Both the position numbers and the translations under genes were made by a program. Shown here piece by piece: positions 28,998 to 38,004 of a stretch of DNA of 41,498 nucleotides (the first letter of the stretch is position 1; the number at the start of each line of letters is the position of its first letter). Under the pieces are notes generated by a model that saw nothing but the letters and a program-made list of their open reading frames with translations, did not search any database and had not been told where the DNA came from. This DNA comes from Kocuria atrinae C3-8. Lineage in GTDB: Bacteria > Actinomycetota > Actinomycetes > Actinomycetales > Micrococcaceae. The stretch spans positions 1 through 41,498 of the forward strand of contig NZ_AJXN01000061.1 of the NCBI RefSeq assembly GCF_000286355.1, read 5' to 3'.

Positions 28998-29516
28998 CTA
29001 GGGCAGCGTGAAGAACGCGAGCCGCCCGGTCTTGTGGGGAAGGTCGATGACCGGGCCGAGGGTGAATCCGGTGGCCTGCAGTCGCGCGAGCGCGAGGTCG
29101 TTGGACGCATCGGGTTCCGCCACGATCCGGCGCGTGCGGCCCTGCATGATGATTTCGCATTGGATCAGTGCGCTGATCGCGTCGGTCATTCCGGGGACCC
29201 GGTTCCGGACCGGCGCCAGGAGCACGTGAATTCCCAGATCTCCCGGCTCCACCGTGTAGAACGCACCGGTGATGTCAGCGTGCGGTTCGTACGTCTGGAA
29301 CAGTCCGAGCGGTCGTTGGTTGAGTTCGATGAGCCACGCGTGGTGCGTGGTCGTGGTGGAAAGGAACGCGTAGAGGTCGCGGACCTGCTCGAACGTGAGA
29401 TCGTTCATGCCCCAGAACCGGGCACGTTCCTCATGGACCCATGAGTAGATCAATTCGCAGTCTCGGGCGGCATCCACCGGGCGCAGCGAGAGGTGACCGC
29501 TCACCACGTCGTTCAC
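28998..29516 (-). CDS. AlcB/IucB-type siderophore acyltransferase
   Basis: GNAT-fold acyltransferase of the AlcB/IucB group, which acylates N-hydroxylated amines in hydroxamate siderophore synthesis. 172 residues from GTG 29516. Motifs: LSLRPVDAARDCELIYSWVH, RARFWGM, HHAWLIELNQRPLGLFQTYE, PGDLGIHVLLAP, RRIVAEPDASNDLALARLQA and GFTLGPVIDLPHKTGRLAFF; the last two parts form the CoA-binding and C-terminal strands. The GTG overlaps the TGA of the upstream acylase (GTGA), so it is translationally coupled as the last gene of the siderophore operon. It is the second acyltransferase of this type; the other is fused to the hydroxylase. The acyl donor is unknown. Confidence 0.85.
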   Translation of the reverse strand: MNDVVSGHLSLRPVDAARDCELIYSWVHEERARFWGMNDLTFEQVRDLYAFLSTTTTHHAWLIELNQRPLGLFQTYEPHADITGAFYTVEPGDLGIHVLLAPVRNRVPGMTDAISALIQCEIIMQGRTRRIVAEPDASNDLALARLQATGFTLGPVIDLPHKTGRLAFFTLP

Positions 29517-31763
29517 ATCCTGGGCGGAACCGACCACGGGCACGAAGGCCGCCCCACCGCCGCGAGACCGTCCGACACCTTCCGAGGCCCAGGCGCATCG
29601 GTCGGCTCGAGTCCGCCGGCGGGAACCCAGGGGAGGGCGTGGTCCATCTCGCCCGCGGCCCAGCGAAGTACCGGCGCGGCCCCGAGTGAACCGCGATCCA
29701 CGGGGTCCGGTGTGATCCACCACGACGCCGCCGGGTCGGCCAGATCCCACAACACCCTGGCCGCCGGGACACGGGCACACGCCGGACCCCAGCCGGGGAT
29801 GGTTCCCGCGGACAGTAGACAATCGGTATCTCCACCGACCGGAACAGCAGTGAAGGGTGGAAGGTCCGGGTGGGCACGGTGGGGTGCGAAGGCGTGCAAA
29901 AGACCCCAACTCGGCTGGTTCTCAACCGAGCGACTACCGGCGGTGTCCATTGCTTCGGTGTGTTCGGCCGCCACACTGTCCAAGGTCCTGACGGCCGCAC
30001 CCTGCGGATCCAGCCCAACGCTTGGACCGCGCACCACGATGCTCTCCAGCGCCAGTCCCACCCGAGCCACCGGGTCGAGGAACGGTTGCCACAGGGCGGG
30101 CAGTCGGCTGGAGGCAAGCAGCGGTGTGAGGACCTCCGAGGCGGCCAGTTCCCGGGCGAAGGTATCACGCCACCGAGCAAACAGCGCCGCGACCTCGGAA
30201 TCGGCGGACATGTCTCCGTCCCAGGCCAATAACCAGTCGCGGAGAGTCTTCGCGACAGGTCCCCGGTCTCCCAAAAGCTGCGCCAACAGCCCCGGCCAAG
30301 TGCTCAGGTGGGTGTCCACTTGCGCGGCCAGCAGATCCTCGTGGCTCACGACGCCACGCTCCGCAATGGCTTGCTCGAGCAGCTGGGTTGCCCGTCGCGC
30401 TCGGTGCGGGGGAGCGCAGCCGAGCCTCGCCGCGGACTCGTGCTCATCGGCCGGCCGCTGATTGGCCCTGACCATGACGTGGTCGAGATGCTCGCCACGA
30501 GAGCGACGAGAGCCACGTGCATGAGTGGCCCCGGAGGGCTCCAGGGATCCAACGGAACCAAAGGCACCCACAGGCGCGGCGGCGTCGTCGTACGGCGCAG
30601 GCAGGTAGCTGCCCGCGACCGTGTGTAGGCACGCGCCGGTGCGGTCGGCGGCGATCACATCGTTGACGGGGACCACCCAGCCCTGCCACGCGGCCGCAAC
30701 GTCCGCGACGGATATCGCGCTCAATAGCTCCCGACATGCAGAAACGGCTCGTTCGGGTACGCACGGTGGAGCGGGCCGGGCCACGAGAACCCGGGCGGAC
30801 TCGCCATCGGGCAGTTCGAGGAGGCGTTGTTCGGCGTCGTCGTCCCCGGGGAGCACAAACCCGTCCGAACACCGGCGCACCCAGCGCGTCTGGGGACCGC
30901 AATGCGCCGACCTCAGATCGACGGCGCGCTCATCCAAAGGCTCGCCGGTATCCACCGCGACGAGCCCGCCGGCACGGCGTTGCACCGTCACCTCACACAG
31001 GTTTCGGTGGTGGTCATGGCCGCGGTGATCGCCCAGGCAGCGGACTCGGTGCGTCCGAAATGCGGCACACCGGGCAGTCCCACGAGCGCCAAGCCGCGGA
31101 CCCGCAGACCGGGAGCCGAGAAACACACGCTGGTACGTCCGGATTCCTCGACCACGCGGTGGGGATCCGCGGCGATCAACGGCGCTCCTGACACCGAGAG
31201 GTCCGCGGGCACGAGCCAGGCATTGGAACCGGAACCGCGTGGAGTTTCCGCATCGAGCACGGCCACCCACTCGTCACCCAGCGTGGTTCGTACCCGGTGC
31301 CGCCATACCTGCTCCGGCAGTGAACCGGACAGCAGATGCGCATCAAGGTGCACGGCCAGGGCGTCCACGGCTGCCACGGTCGCGGTTCCAGATCGGCCAG
31401 CCCGAGTTCGAGCGCTTCCGGGCACTCGGCCCATGCGGATCCGATTGAGCCGTTGACCCCGTCCGCGTAGGCCGCGAGAAATTGCTGGTCCTCCGTGCCA
31501 GCGGCCTTCCACCACCGCAGTGCCGTGAGCTCGACCTCCATGGCCAGGGACAGGTGATCGGCGTCCACCTGATCGGGGCCCAACAGTTCCGCCGATCGCC
31601 CTTCCGCCCGACGCCGCAGCACTTCCAGCTGCCACGGCCGATCCACCGCCGTGACCGCTCCGTGGCCCGTGGCCAAGCTCATGAGGTCCGAACCTTGGAC
31701 GTGGGGCACACCGGCCGGGTCGCGGAACACCCGCCACCCGGCTCCTGACAGTTCTGGTGTCAT
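29513..31763 (-). CDS. Ntn-hydrolase acylase, penicillin acylase family (two frameshifts)
   Basis: Self-processing N-terminal nucleophile hydrolase that cuts amide bonds. The N-terminal part (RVFRDPAGVPHVQG, AVTAVDRPWQLEVLRRRAEG) matches the alpha-chain start of the penicillin acylase family. The beta-chain nucleophile is the Ser in GSGSNAWLVPADL, preceded by a spacer; MVRANQRPADE and LADPAASWWITPD are later family motifs. Frames change at about 31374 (WQPWDALAVHLDAHLL restored) and 31013 (DHRNLCEVTVQRR). Repaired length is about 750 residues. ATG 31763 overlaps the desD-like stop (ATGA). No signal peptide is visible before the alpha chain, which suggests a cytoplasmic enzyme. A role in siderophore processing is inferred from the operon. 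It ends in a GTGA overlap with the next gene. Confidence 0.83.
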
Positions 31764-33583
31764 GGGGTGCCACCCACTCGGGCCGTGCGGTAGCGCGCCA
31801 AGGGGTTCTCCAAACGACCCGCGAGGGTCAATGACCCGGCCGGATCCGTGAGGTCCACCATGTGCTGCGGATTGCGTAACTGCAACCGGTTGAGGCACGA
31901 ATGCACAAAGCTGTCTCGGAACAAATCCAGCTCACGCCAGTGGCCGGGAAAACGATCGCGGTGCTCATCCAGGACCTCCGCGGCCAGTGACCAGAACTCG
32001 GCTTCGGGCAGCAGCCCGTGGCCGTCCAGGAGCACGGCCAGGTGACGCAACACGCCGTCGACTACGTCCGTATGAATAGACAACTCGCGCGTCTCGGGCG
32101 GAACCACCGTGCGAATCCGCTCAAGCTCCTCGGGCACCGGGCGGTCACTGAGCACGGCGAGTTCCTCGCCCAGGTCCTTCCAGAACGCTCCGACCGGGAA
32201 TCCGTTGCGTAGCCGCAGAATAACGTTCTCGCCGTGGGGCATGAGTGCTATGTCGTGGGCCAGCAGCAGGTGCGAGACCGGCACAAGGTACACGTTCAGG
32301 AGGGCTCGAACCCAGTCGTGAGCGGAGGCCCCCGAACGTTCGACCCAGGCCCCGATCAACGTGCCACCGAACGGATCGGTGTGCAGCACCCCGGCCAGGC
32401 TGGCCGCGTGTTCGTCGATGCGCAGCAGCGAAATTGGCGATTCCCGCCACAGCGCCGCGAGTTGTTTCGTGTGATCGGAGGAAACACCGGACCGGTGATG
32501 TGCGTCCCCGGTCCACCCGACCGACGATCGTTCTCGCAGCACCCGGATCCCGGATTCCACCAGAAACGAGTCCGAGGTCACGGTCTCGTGCAGCCAGTCG
32601 CTGATCGCGGGCATGGTGCGCATGTACGCAGGGGAGAGCCCCCTCAGAAACCCCATGCTGTGTACGCCCAGCGCGGTCTTGGCGTAGTCCCGCGAGGGGT
32701 CGTCCACGTCCAGGAACGTGCGCAACGATTGCTGGGCCCGCCAGCCGTGCGCGCTCGGACCGACCAGGATCAGGTCGTGCCGCAATACGTCGGGAAGCAT
32801 TCCCGGCAGGATGCGATGTTCCCACTGCCACGGGTGCACGGGGATCGGCGTGTACTCACGGGGATTTTCACCCGCGGCGCGCACCGCGCGGTCGACCTGT
32901 TCCCGTTCGGTCGGCAGCAGGTGCAGATCGAGGTGTTCACGCTCGGTCAGTTCGCTCGACAGAGACACGGTGCACAAGGATTTACGAGCCGCGAGCCACA
33001 CGAGCCGCGTGGGGTTTGCAGCCTCTGGGGACCACGCCTCCTGTTCGTTCGCGCCCATGCCCACGCGCCCGGAACTGGCGACGAAACCTGGGTGTCCCCG
33101 GTCCAGGTACCGCTCCACCTCCGCCAGCGGGCTATGCGCCAGTTCCCACGACGACGGCGCTCGGCCGGCCCGTCGGCGGGCCATCGTGAGCATCGTGGCC
33201 GAGAGATCCTCCAGGTACAGCGGAAGAACGGCGTCCGCGATACCCAGCGTGCTGCGCAGGTCCAGGATGGCCTGCTGCGGGTCCTGGTTCTCACCGGCGG
33301 GCAGCCGCCGAATCGATTCCGGTTCAACCTCCCAGTGGTTCAGGGGATGTTGAGTTGCCCTGAACCACCACCGGATGCGCCCACTGTCATCGCTGACAGA
33401 CCAGCCGTCGCCATCGGGTTGGGGGTTGAGCATGCGTTCGTGGGTGAATTCGGAGAACAATTTGGCCAGCACGGCTCGGTGCAGAGCATCCGTTGCCGCG
33501 GCGGTGAGTTCCGGTGGGGCCGTGGGTGTGACCCATGGATCGACAGGTGACGTAATGCTGTCGGTTGTGTGATCGAAAGTCAT
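31760..33583 (-). CDS. IucA/IucC-family siderophore synthetase (DesD-like)
   Basis: NRPS-independent siderophore synthetase that uses ATP to join hydroxamic-acid building blocks by amide bonds. Intact, 607 residues. Motifs in order: ERYLDRGHPGFVASSGRVGM, PEAANPTRLVWLAARKS, TPIPVHPWQWEHRILPG, TALGVHSMGFLRGLSPAYMR, LLLAHDIALMPHGENVILRL, FPVGAFWKDLGEEL and FRDSFVHSCLNRLQLRNPQHM (the FhuF-like C-terminal region). This arrangement fits the DesD/type C group, which condenses N-acyl-N-hydroxydiamines. ATG 33583 has AAGGATT upstream and lies 36 bases after the hydroxylase-acyltransferase stop; its own stop overlaps the acylase start. Confidence 0.93.
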   Translation of the reverse strand: MTFDHTTDSITSPVDPWVTPTAPPELTAAATDALHRAVLAKLFSEFTHERMLNPQPDGDGWSVSDDSGRIRWWFRATQHPLNHWEVEPESIRRLPAGENQDPQQAILDLRSTLGIADAVLPLYLEDLSATMLTMARRRAGRAPSSWELAHSPLAEVERYLDRGHPGFVASSGRVGMGANEQEAWSPEAANPTRLVWLAARKSLCTVSLSSELTEREHLDLHLLPTEREQVDRAVRAAGENPREYTPIPVHPWQWEHRILPGMLPDVLRHDLILVGPSAHGWRAQQSLRTFLDVDDPSRDYAKTALGVHSMGFLRGLSPAYMRTMPAISDWLHETVTSDSFLVESGIRVLRERSSVGWTGDAHHRSGVSSDHTKQLAALWRESPISLLRIDEHAASLAGVLHTDPFGGTLIGAWVERSGASAHDWVRALLNVYLVPVSHLLLAHDIALMPHGENVILRLRNGFPVGAFWKDLGEELAVLSDRPVPEELERIRTVVPPETRELSIHTDVVDGVLRHLAVLLDGHGLLPEAEFWSLAAEVLDEHRDRFPGHWRELDLFRDSFVHSCLNRLQLRNPQHMVDLTDPAGSLTLAGRLENPLARYRTARVGGTP

Positions 33584-33619
33584 GAGAATCCTTGGTGTGT
33601 CGAGGTCAGTACGACGGGT

Positions 33620-35622
33620 TCAGATCGATGAGTCAAGGACGGCGGGCCGCTGCTCGGCGGGTTCCCATCGCGTGGTGTTCGCTCCGCCGACGTCGCGCCA
33701 AGAGTTTTGGGACGCAAGCGGCCGTTCCAGCACGGACAGACACGCTGTCTTGTCCGGGAGGACCACGTCCGCCAGCTCCCGGAATCCCGCTTTACGGTTG
33801 ACCGCTCGCACCGCGTGGTTGTGTACATCGGGTTCCACGAGCACTCGCTGAACCGCCGGGTCCGCCCACAGCAGGTCCAGGGCGGCGGCCATGACCGCGC
33901 CGGTCGTGCCACTCACCGGTTCGGAGGTGGGTGCCAGGAACAGGTGCAGTCCGGCGTCCCCGTCGCGCACGGGGAACACCTCAGCCAACGGACTGCATGC
34001 CGGGTCGTAGGTTTCTACGAGCGCCAACGGGTGACCATTTTCGTGGACCAACCACGCTGTTTCCGAGGGGTCTTCGGCCATGCGGCGATACTCGGTGGCC
34101 ACGGCTTGCTGCGATGCGCCCACCAGGTGCCACGCGGCCGCGCGCGGCTGGCTCAACCAGTCATGCAGCACCGGAAGGTCACGGTTGACGGCCACATGCC
34201 GGAACTCGAAGCGCCGTCCCTGGCACTCAGTCGTGAACCGAATATCGTCACCCTTGCCGACGGCACCGGGCGCCCCGTCCAGACACGGCACGGGTCGCGC
34301 TTGGGGGAGCCTCCCGAAGCTCTGGAAGGTGGTGCGCTCCTCGGTCCGGTACTGCTCCGAGCCCACGATGCGATTGAGGATGTGGGCGTTGCGCAGCGGC
34401 CCCATTCCCAGGTCGGGAGCGGTGAGAGCGTGAGTGTGTTCACCGTGGTTGAGCACGTGCACGGTACCGTCCGCGCTGGCGCGGTGGTAGCGGTCCGGCG
34501 AAATACGACCTGCAGAATCCAGGAACAGCTGGTCCCGCGCCTCGTCCAACCACGGCAGTGGGGACGGGGCGTACCCGGTGCCGGCCACCACGGCGTCCGT
34601 GATCGTCTCCCGCTCGTGGCCGTTCTCGGTGTTCCGCCAGGACAGCAGCACTCTGCCATCGTGGGATTGTGACCGGGTCAGTTCCGTGGCGGCGAGCAAC
34701 CGAACCGGAGCGTGCGAACCGGAGTTGCGGCGCACGTACAACGCCTCGTGCAACTCACTGATGGTCTCGTCGGAAATGCCCGGTGCAGTTGTGGTTGGCA
34801 GGCATTGACACGATCGCGTGTCTGCTCCGGCAGGGCGCGGAAATGATCCAGGTACTCGGGCGAGGTGAGTTCCAAGCTCAGCTTGGAGTACTCCATGGGG
34901 AAGAAACGCGGAGACCGAGTGATCCAGTCGACCGCGGGTCCGTCCTCGGTGTTGAGAAGGTCCAGCACGACCTCCGCCGCCGACTGACCCGAACCCACGA
35001 CGGTCACGTGTTCTCGGAGGCCAGGCGCTCGCGATGGGTCAGGTACTCGCCGGCGTGCACGGCGGCCCGGCCGGCGCCGTCGAGCTGGGAAGCACCGTGC
35101 ACTGGTTCCGGTGCCGATCACCAGGTGACGAGTCCACCACGTGGTGGACCCGTCCGGCCCAACAGAAGTCACTCGCCACGGGTCCCCGGTGGCAGATCGG
35201 GTGGCGGCCACGACGTTCTGGCCCCAGTGCAGTCCGCGCACGTTATGGGTGGCCCAGCGGCAGTAGTCGTTGTACTCGCGGCGCAATGGGTAGAAGGATT
35301 CGCGCACGTAGAACGGGTAGAGTTTGCCCGTCTCCTTGAGCCAGGCCAAGAACGAGAACCGCGAAGTGGGGTCCGCCATGGTGACCAGGTCGGCAAGGAA
35401 CGGAACCTGCAGGGTCGCTCGGTCGAAGAGCAGACCGGGGTGCCAGTTGAACTCCGGTGCCCGGTCCAGGAACGCGATCGACAGGTTGTCGAGTGGGTCC
35501 GCGAGACACGCGAGACCCAGGCCGAACGGCCCGATGCCCACGCACAGCAGATCGAGCGGTTCGTCTTCCGCTCCGTGAGTCGTCGTAGTCGGTGTGGCGG
35601 GAGGACAATGCTGCGAAGTCAT
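33620..35622 (-). CDS. Fused diamine/lysine N-hydroxylase and AlcB-type acyltransferase (four frameshifts)
   Basis: One protein carries two steps of hydroxamate synthesis. The N-terminal half is an FAD/NADPH N-monooxygenase (LLCVGIGPFGLGLACLADP, FNWHPGLLFDRATLQVPFLA, VVGSGQSAAEVVLDLLN, NAHILNRIVGSEQY, FQSFGRLP). About 435 residues in, it continues in the same frame into an acyltransferase (FRHVAVNRDLPVLHDWL, TAWLVHENGHPLALVETYD, DAGLHLFLAP, RVLVEPDVHNHAVRAVNRKA). The frame changes at about 35080, 35067 and 34997 (three lost bases, so the frame returns) and at about 34785. Repaired length is about 668 residues. The fusion point lies well away from the frame breaks, so the fusion looks real. 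ATG 35622 overlaps the decarboxylase stop (ATGA). Confidence 0.88.
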
Positions 35623-37088
35623 ACCGCGGCCTCCCGGTAGGTGGCGGAGGGTGCGGGCAGGGATTGGCCGGCGCGGTGGATGAGTGTCATGACGCTCATG
35701 ACGTCCGCGTGGGTGGCCTCAGGATTGAGCAGCGTGATCTTCAGGCACGGGCGGTCCTCGATCACGGTTTCGGCGATAGTGGCGTGGCCCGATTCCCACA
35801 CCCGACGCCTGATCGCCCGGACCAGGTCATCCGGCGGGGTGCCGTCCGATGGGAGCCAGCGGAACAACACGGTGCTCAATGAAGGACGGCACACGAGTTC
35901 GAAGCGCGGGTCTTGTTCCAAGGTGTCCGCGACCTGCTGGGCCAATTCGATGACCTGATCGAGCATGTCCCCGATCACCTCCGCACCCAGGGTGCGCAGG
36001 GTGAGCCAGATCTTGAGCGCGTCGAAGCGGCGCGTGGTCTGCAGCGAACGGTCCACCTGATTGGGTTCGGGGGTGTCCGCGGGGTTGAGATAGGCCGCGT
36101 GGTGGGTACAGTGCCGCAGCGTACGGCCCTCCCGAACCATCACCACCGAGCAGCTCACCGGTTGGAACCACGTCTTGTGGAAGTCGATGGTCACCGAATC
36201 CGCGTGCTGGATGCCCGCAAGCTTTCCGCGATGACGGGTACTGGCGAGCAACCCTCCGCCGTAGGCCCCGTCCACGTGCAACCACACCTTGTGGGTGCGG
36301 CACAGCGCGGCAATCTCCTCGAGCGGATCCACCACACCGCGGTCCGTCGTACCGGCCGTGGCGACCACGGCCAGCGCAGTGAGACCTTGCTGTTCGAGAC
36401 CGTCAACCAACTCGTTCAGCGCGGCAACGCACATGCGTCCGTCCGCGTCGACGGGAACGGTGACCACGGCGTCGTCGTCGAGACCCAGGATGCGCGCGGC
36501 CGTGACCACCGAGAAGTGACTCTCGGCGCTCGCCAGGATCCGCAGCCGGGCCGCGCGGACGGGGCGGGGAGCCGCTCCGGGAATCCGCCCGCTCGCCTCC
36601 AGCGATTCGTCCCGGGCCAGCATGAGCGCCTGCAAATTGGACGTGGTGCCGCCAGGGGTGAACATTCCGTCCGCGCCGCGGGGGAATCCGATCTGCTCTG
36701 CGGTCCACGCCAGAATTTTTCGTTCGATCAACGTTGCTCCCTTGGACTGGTCCCACGTATCCATCGAGGTGTTGACGGTTGCGGCCAGTGCGTCGGCAGC
36801 TACGGCCGGAAGGGCCACGGGACAGTTCAGGTGGGCGATGGTTTGGGGGTGGTGGAACCACACGGCGTGCCGCAACCACAACCGGTCGATCTCGTCGATG
36901 GCGGAATCCAAATCGCGCAGGTGTTCGTTGAGGTCAACCCGGTCGAACATGCTGCGCAGCTGGTCATGGTCGGCCGGACTGTGGGGGATGTCGGCTGCGG
37001 CCAACCGGGCGGCACCGGCGGCGGTGGCCGTGGTGACGGCCCGCATGAGGTGAGGGACGGTTGAGCCATTCAGCAACGGTGAGCTCAT
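35619..37088 (-). CDS. PLP-dependent amino acid decarboxylase (DesA-like)
   Basis: Group II pyridoxal-phosphate decarboxylase; in the desferrioxamine pathway the homologue makes cadaverine from lysine. Intact, about 489 residues from ATG 37088 (MSSPLLNGSTVPHL). An upstream ATG at 37121 would add 11 residues but lies only 3 bases from a palindrome. The cofactor Lys is in SVTIDFHKTWFQPVSC; FTPGGTTSNLQALMLARDES, ASAESHFSVVTAARILGL and VWLHVDGAYGG are the other family motifs. It is the first gene of the operon, overlaps the hydroxylase start, and is downstream of the iron box. Substrate (lysine, ornithine or diaminobutyrate) is inferred from the hydroxylase and synthetase partners. Confidence 0.88.
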   Translation of the reverse strand: MSSPLLNGSTVPHLMRAVTTATAAGAARLAAADIPHSPADHDQLRSMFDRVDLNEHLRDLDSAIDEIDRLWLRHAVWFHHPQTIAHLNCPVALPAVAADALAATVNTSMDTWDQSKGATLIERKILAWTAEQIGFPRGADGMFTPGGTTSNLQALMLARDESLEASGRIPGAAPRPVRAARLRILASAESHFSVVTAARILGLDDDAVVTVPVDADGRMCVAALNELVDGLEQQGLTALAVVATAGTTDRGVVDPLEEIAALCRTHKVWLHVDGAYGGGLLASTRHRGKLAGIQHADSVTIDFHKTWFQPVSCSVVMVREGRTLRHCTHHAAYLNPADTPEPNQVDRSLQTTRRFDALKIWLTLRTLGAEVIGDMLDQVIELAQQVADTLEQDPRFELVCRPSLSTVLFRWLPSDGTPPDDLVRAIRRRVWESGHATIAETVIEDRPCLKITLLNPEATHADVMSVMTLIHRAGQSLPAPSATYREAAV

Positions 37089-37124
37089 GAAAGTGCGTCT
37101 TCCCGTAGGGGTCAAAAACATGAA

Positions 37125-37148
37125 TTAGGGCATACGACTATGCTCTAA
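37125..37148. promoter_or_regulatory. 24-nt palindrome upstream of the desA-like gene
   Basis: TTAGGGCATA-CGAC-TATGCTCTAA: arms match at 9 of 10 positions. It lies between the iron box and the desA-like start, so it could be a second operator, or it could overlap the -10 region of the leftward promoter. Confidence 0.5.
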
Positions 37149-37154
37149 TACCGA

Positions 37155-37173
37155 GTAGGTGAGGCTAACCTAA
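37155..37173. promoter_or_regulatory. DtxR/IdeR-type iron box
   Basis: GTAGGTGAGGCTAACCTAA matches the known 19-nt DtxR/IdeR consensus TTAGGTTAGGCTAACCTAA at 17 positions. It lies between the leftward siderophore synthesis operon and the rightward SIP-MFS pair, where a single iron-loaded repressor could shut off both. A candidate leftward promoter overlaps it: TTAGGT, 17 bases, TATTAG. Confidence 0.85.
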
Positions 37174-37218
37174 CATTGCTTGTGTGATCCGTCGAACACG
37201 AACTAAAGGAGTCCACGA

Positions 37219-38004
37219 ATGCCCGAATGGGAGCATTTGGTGATTCGAGCCCTGGGCTCAACGGAGACGGAACTGACCGTCCTGCGCCGCCGTCACGTCA
37301 GTCGCACCTACGTCCGGATCCAGGTGGCCGACGGTGGCTTACTCACCCGTTGGCCACCGTTTCCCACCATGTGGCTGCGGTTGTGGTTCGACGACAACGG
37401 CCGCTCGCACCAACGGGCCTTCACGGTCGTGGACCCGGAACCGGCGGAGGGTAAATTCTGGCTCGAATTCGCGCTGCACGAGGGTGTGGCCTCGGACTGG
37501 GCCCGCACGTGCGTGGCCGGTGACACCATCGGCGCGTCCTTGCTCGGCAGTGCGCCACCGTGGGAACTGAAGAAGCGCGCTCGACGTCGCGCGGCGCCGT
37601 CGTCCACCGCGGATGCTCCGGCCATGACGCTGGACGCACCGTGGCCGGGACGCACGATCATCGTGGGTGACCCCGCGAGCCTGCCGGCGGTCAATTCCAT
37701 GCTCGAACGCCTGGGCGACCAATCGGCCGAGGTGTGGCTCGAACACCTGGATCCCAGGGATCACGAGCTGCCCGTCACCAGCGGCCCACAGCACCGGGTG
37801 CGCTGGGTGCACCGGGACGACAACGGTCCCGGAATTGCGGAAGTTCTCTCCGAACACTGGGAGCAGGAGCCTCCCACGGAACGGGACCGCGTGTGGATCG
37901 CGGTCGAGGCGGCCGCGAACCGCCAGCTGACGTCGACTCTGCGAACCCGCTTCGAGCTCCCCAAGAACAATGTTTGCGCTACCGCCTATTGGAGGCACGC
38001 ATGA
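37219..38004 (+). CDS. Siderophore-interacting protein (flavin ferric-siderophore reductase)
   Basis: SIP/ViuB-family reductase, which releases iron from imported ferric siderophores using FAD and NAD(P)H or ferredoxin. 261 residues, intact. The FAD-binding motif is in HQRAFTVVDPEP, LEFALHEGVASDWARTC binds the isoalloxazine and diphosphate region, and IIVGDPASLPAVNSML begins the nucleotide-binding domain; VWIAVEAAANRQL is the family's late motif, and the C-terminus is ATAYWRHA. ATG 37219 has AAAGGAG upstream. The stop overlaps the MFS start (ATGA at 38001-38004). It is divergent from the synthesis operon across the iron box. Confidence 0.9.
   Translation: MPEWEHLVIRALGSTETELTVLRRRHVSRTYVRIQVADGGLLTRWPPFPTMWLRLWFDDNGRSHQRAFTVVDPEPAEGKFWLEFALHEGVASDWARTCVAGDTIGASLLGSAPPWELKKRARRRAAPSSTADAPAMTLDAPWPGRTIIVGDPASLPAVNSMLERLGDQSAEVWLEHLDPRDHELPVTSGPQHRVRWVHRDDNGPGIAEVLSEHWEQEPPTERDRVWIAVEAAANRQLTSTLRTRFELPKNNVCATAYWRHA

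Noticed and set aside
29513-31763. Penicillin acylase as a beta-lactam resistance gene
   Set aside because: It is embedded in, and translationally coupled to, a siderophore operon; family members act on many amides.
32234-33550. A 438-codon open frame on the plus strand opposite the IucA/IucC gene
   Set aside because: Antisense shadow: low-complexity Arg/Gly/His-rich translation, no family and no ribosome site.
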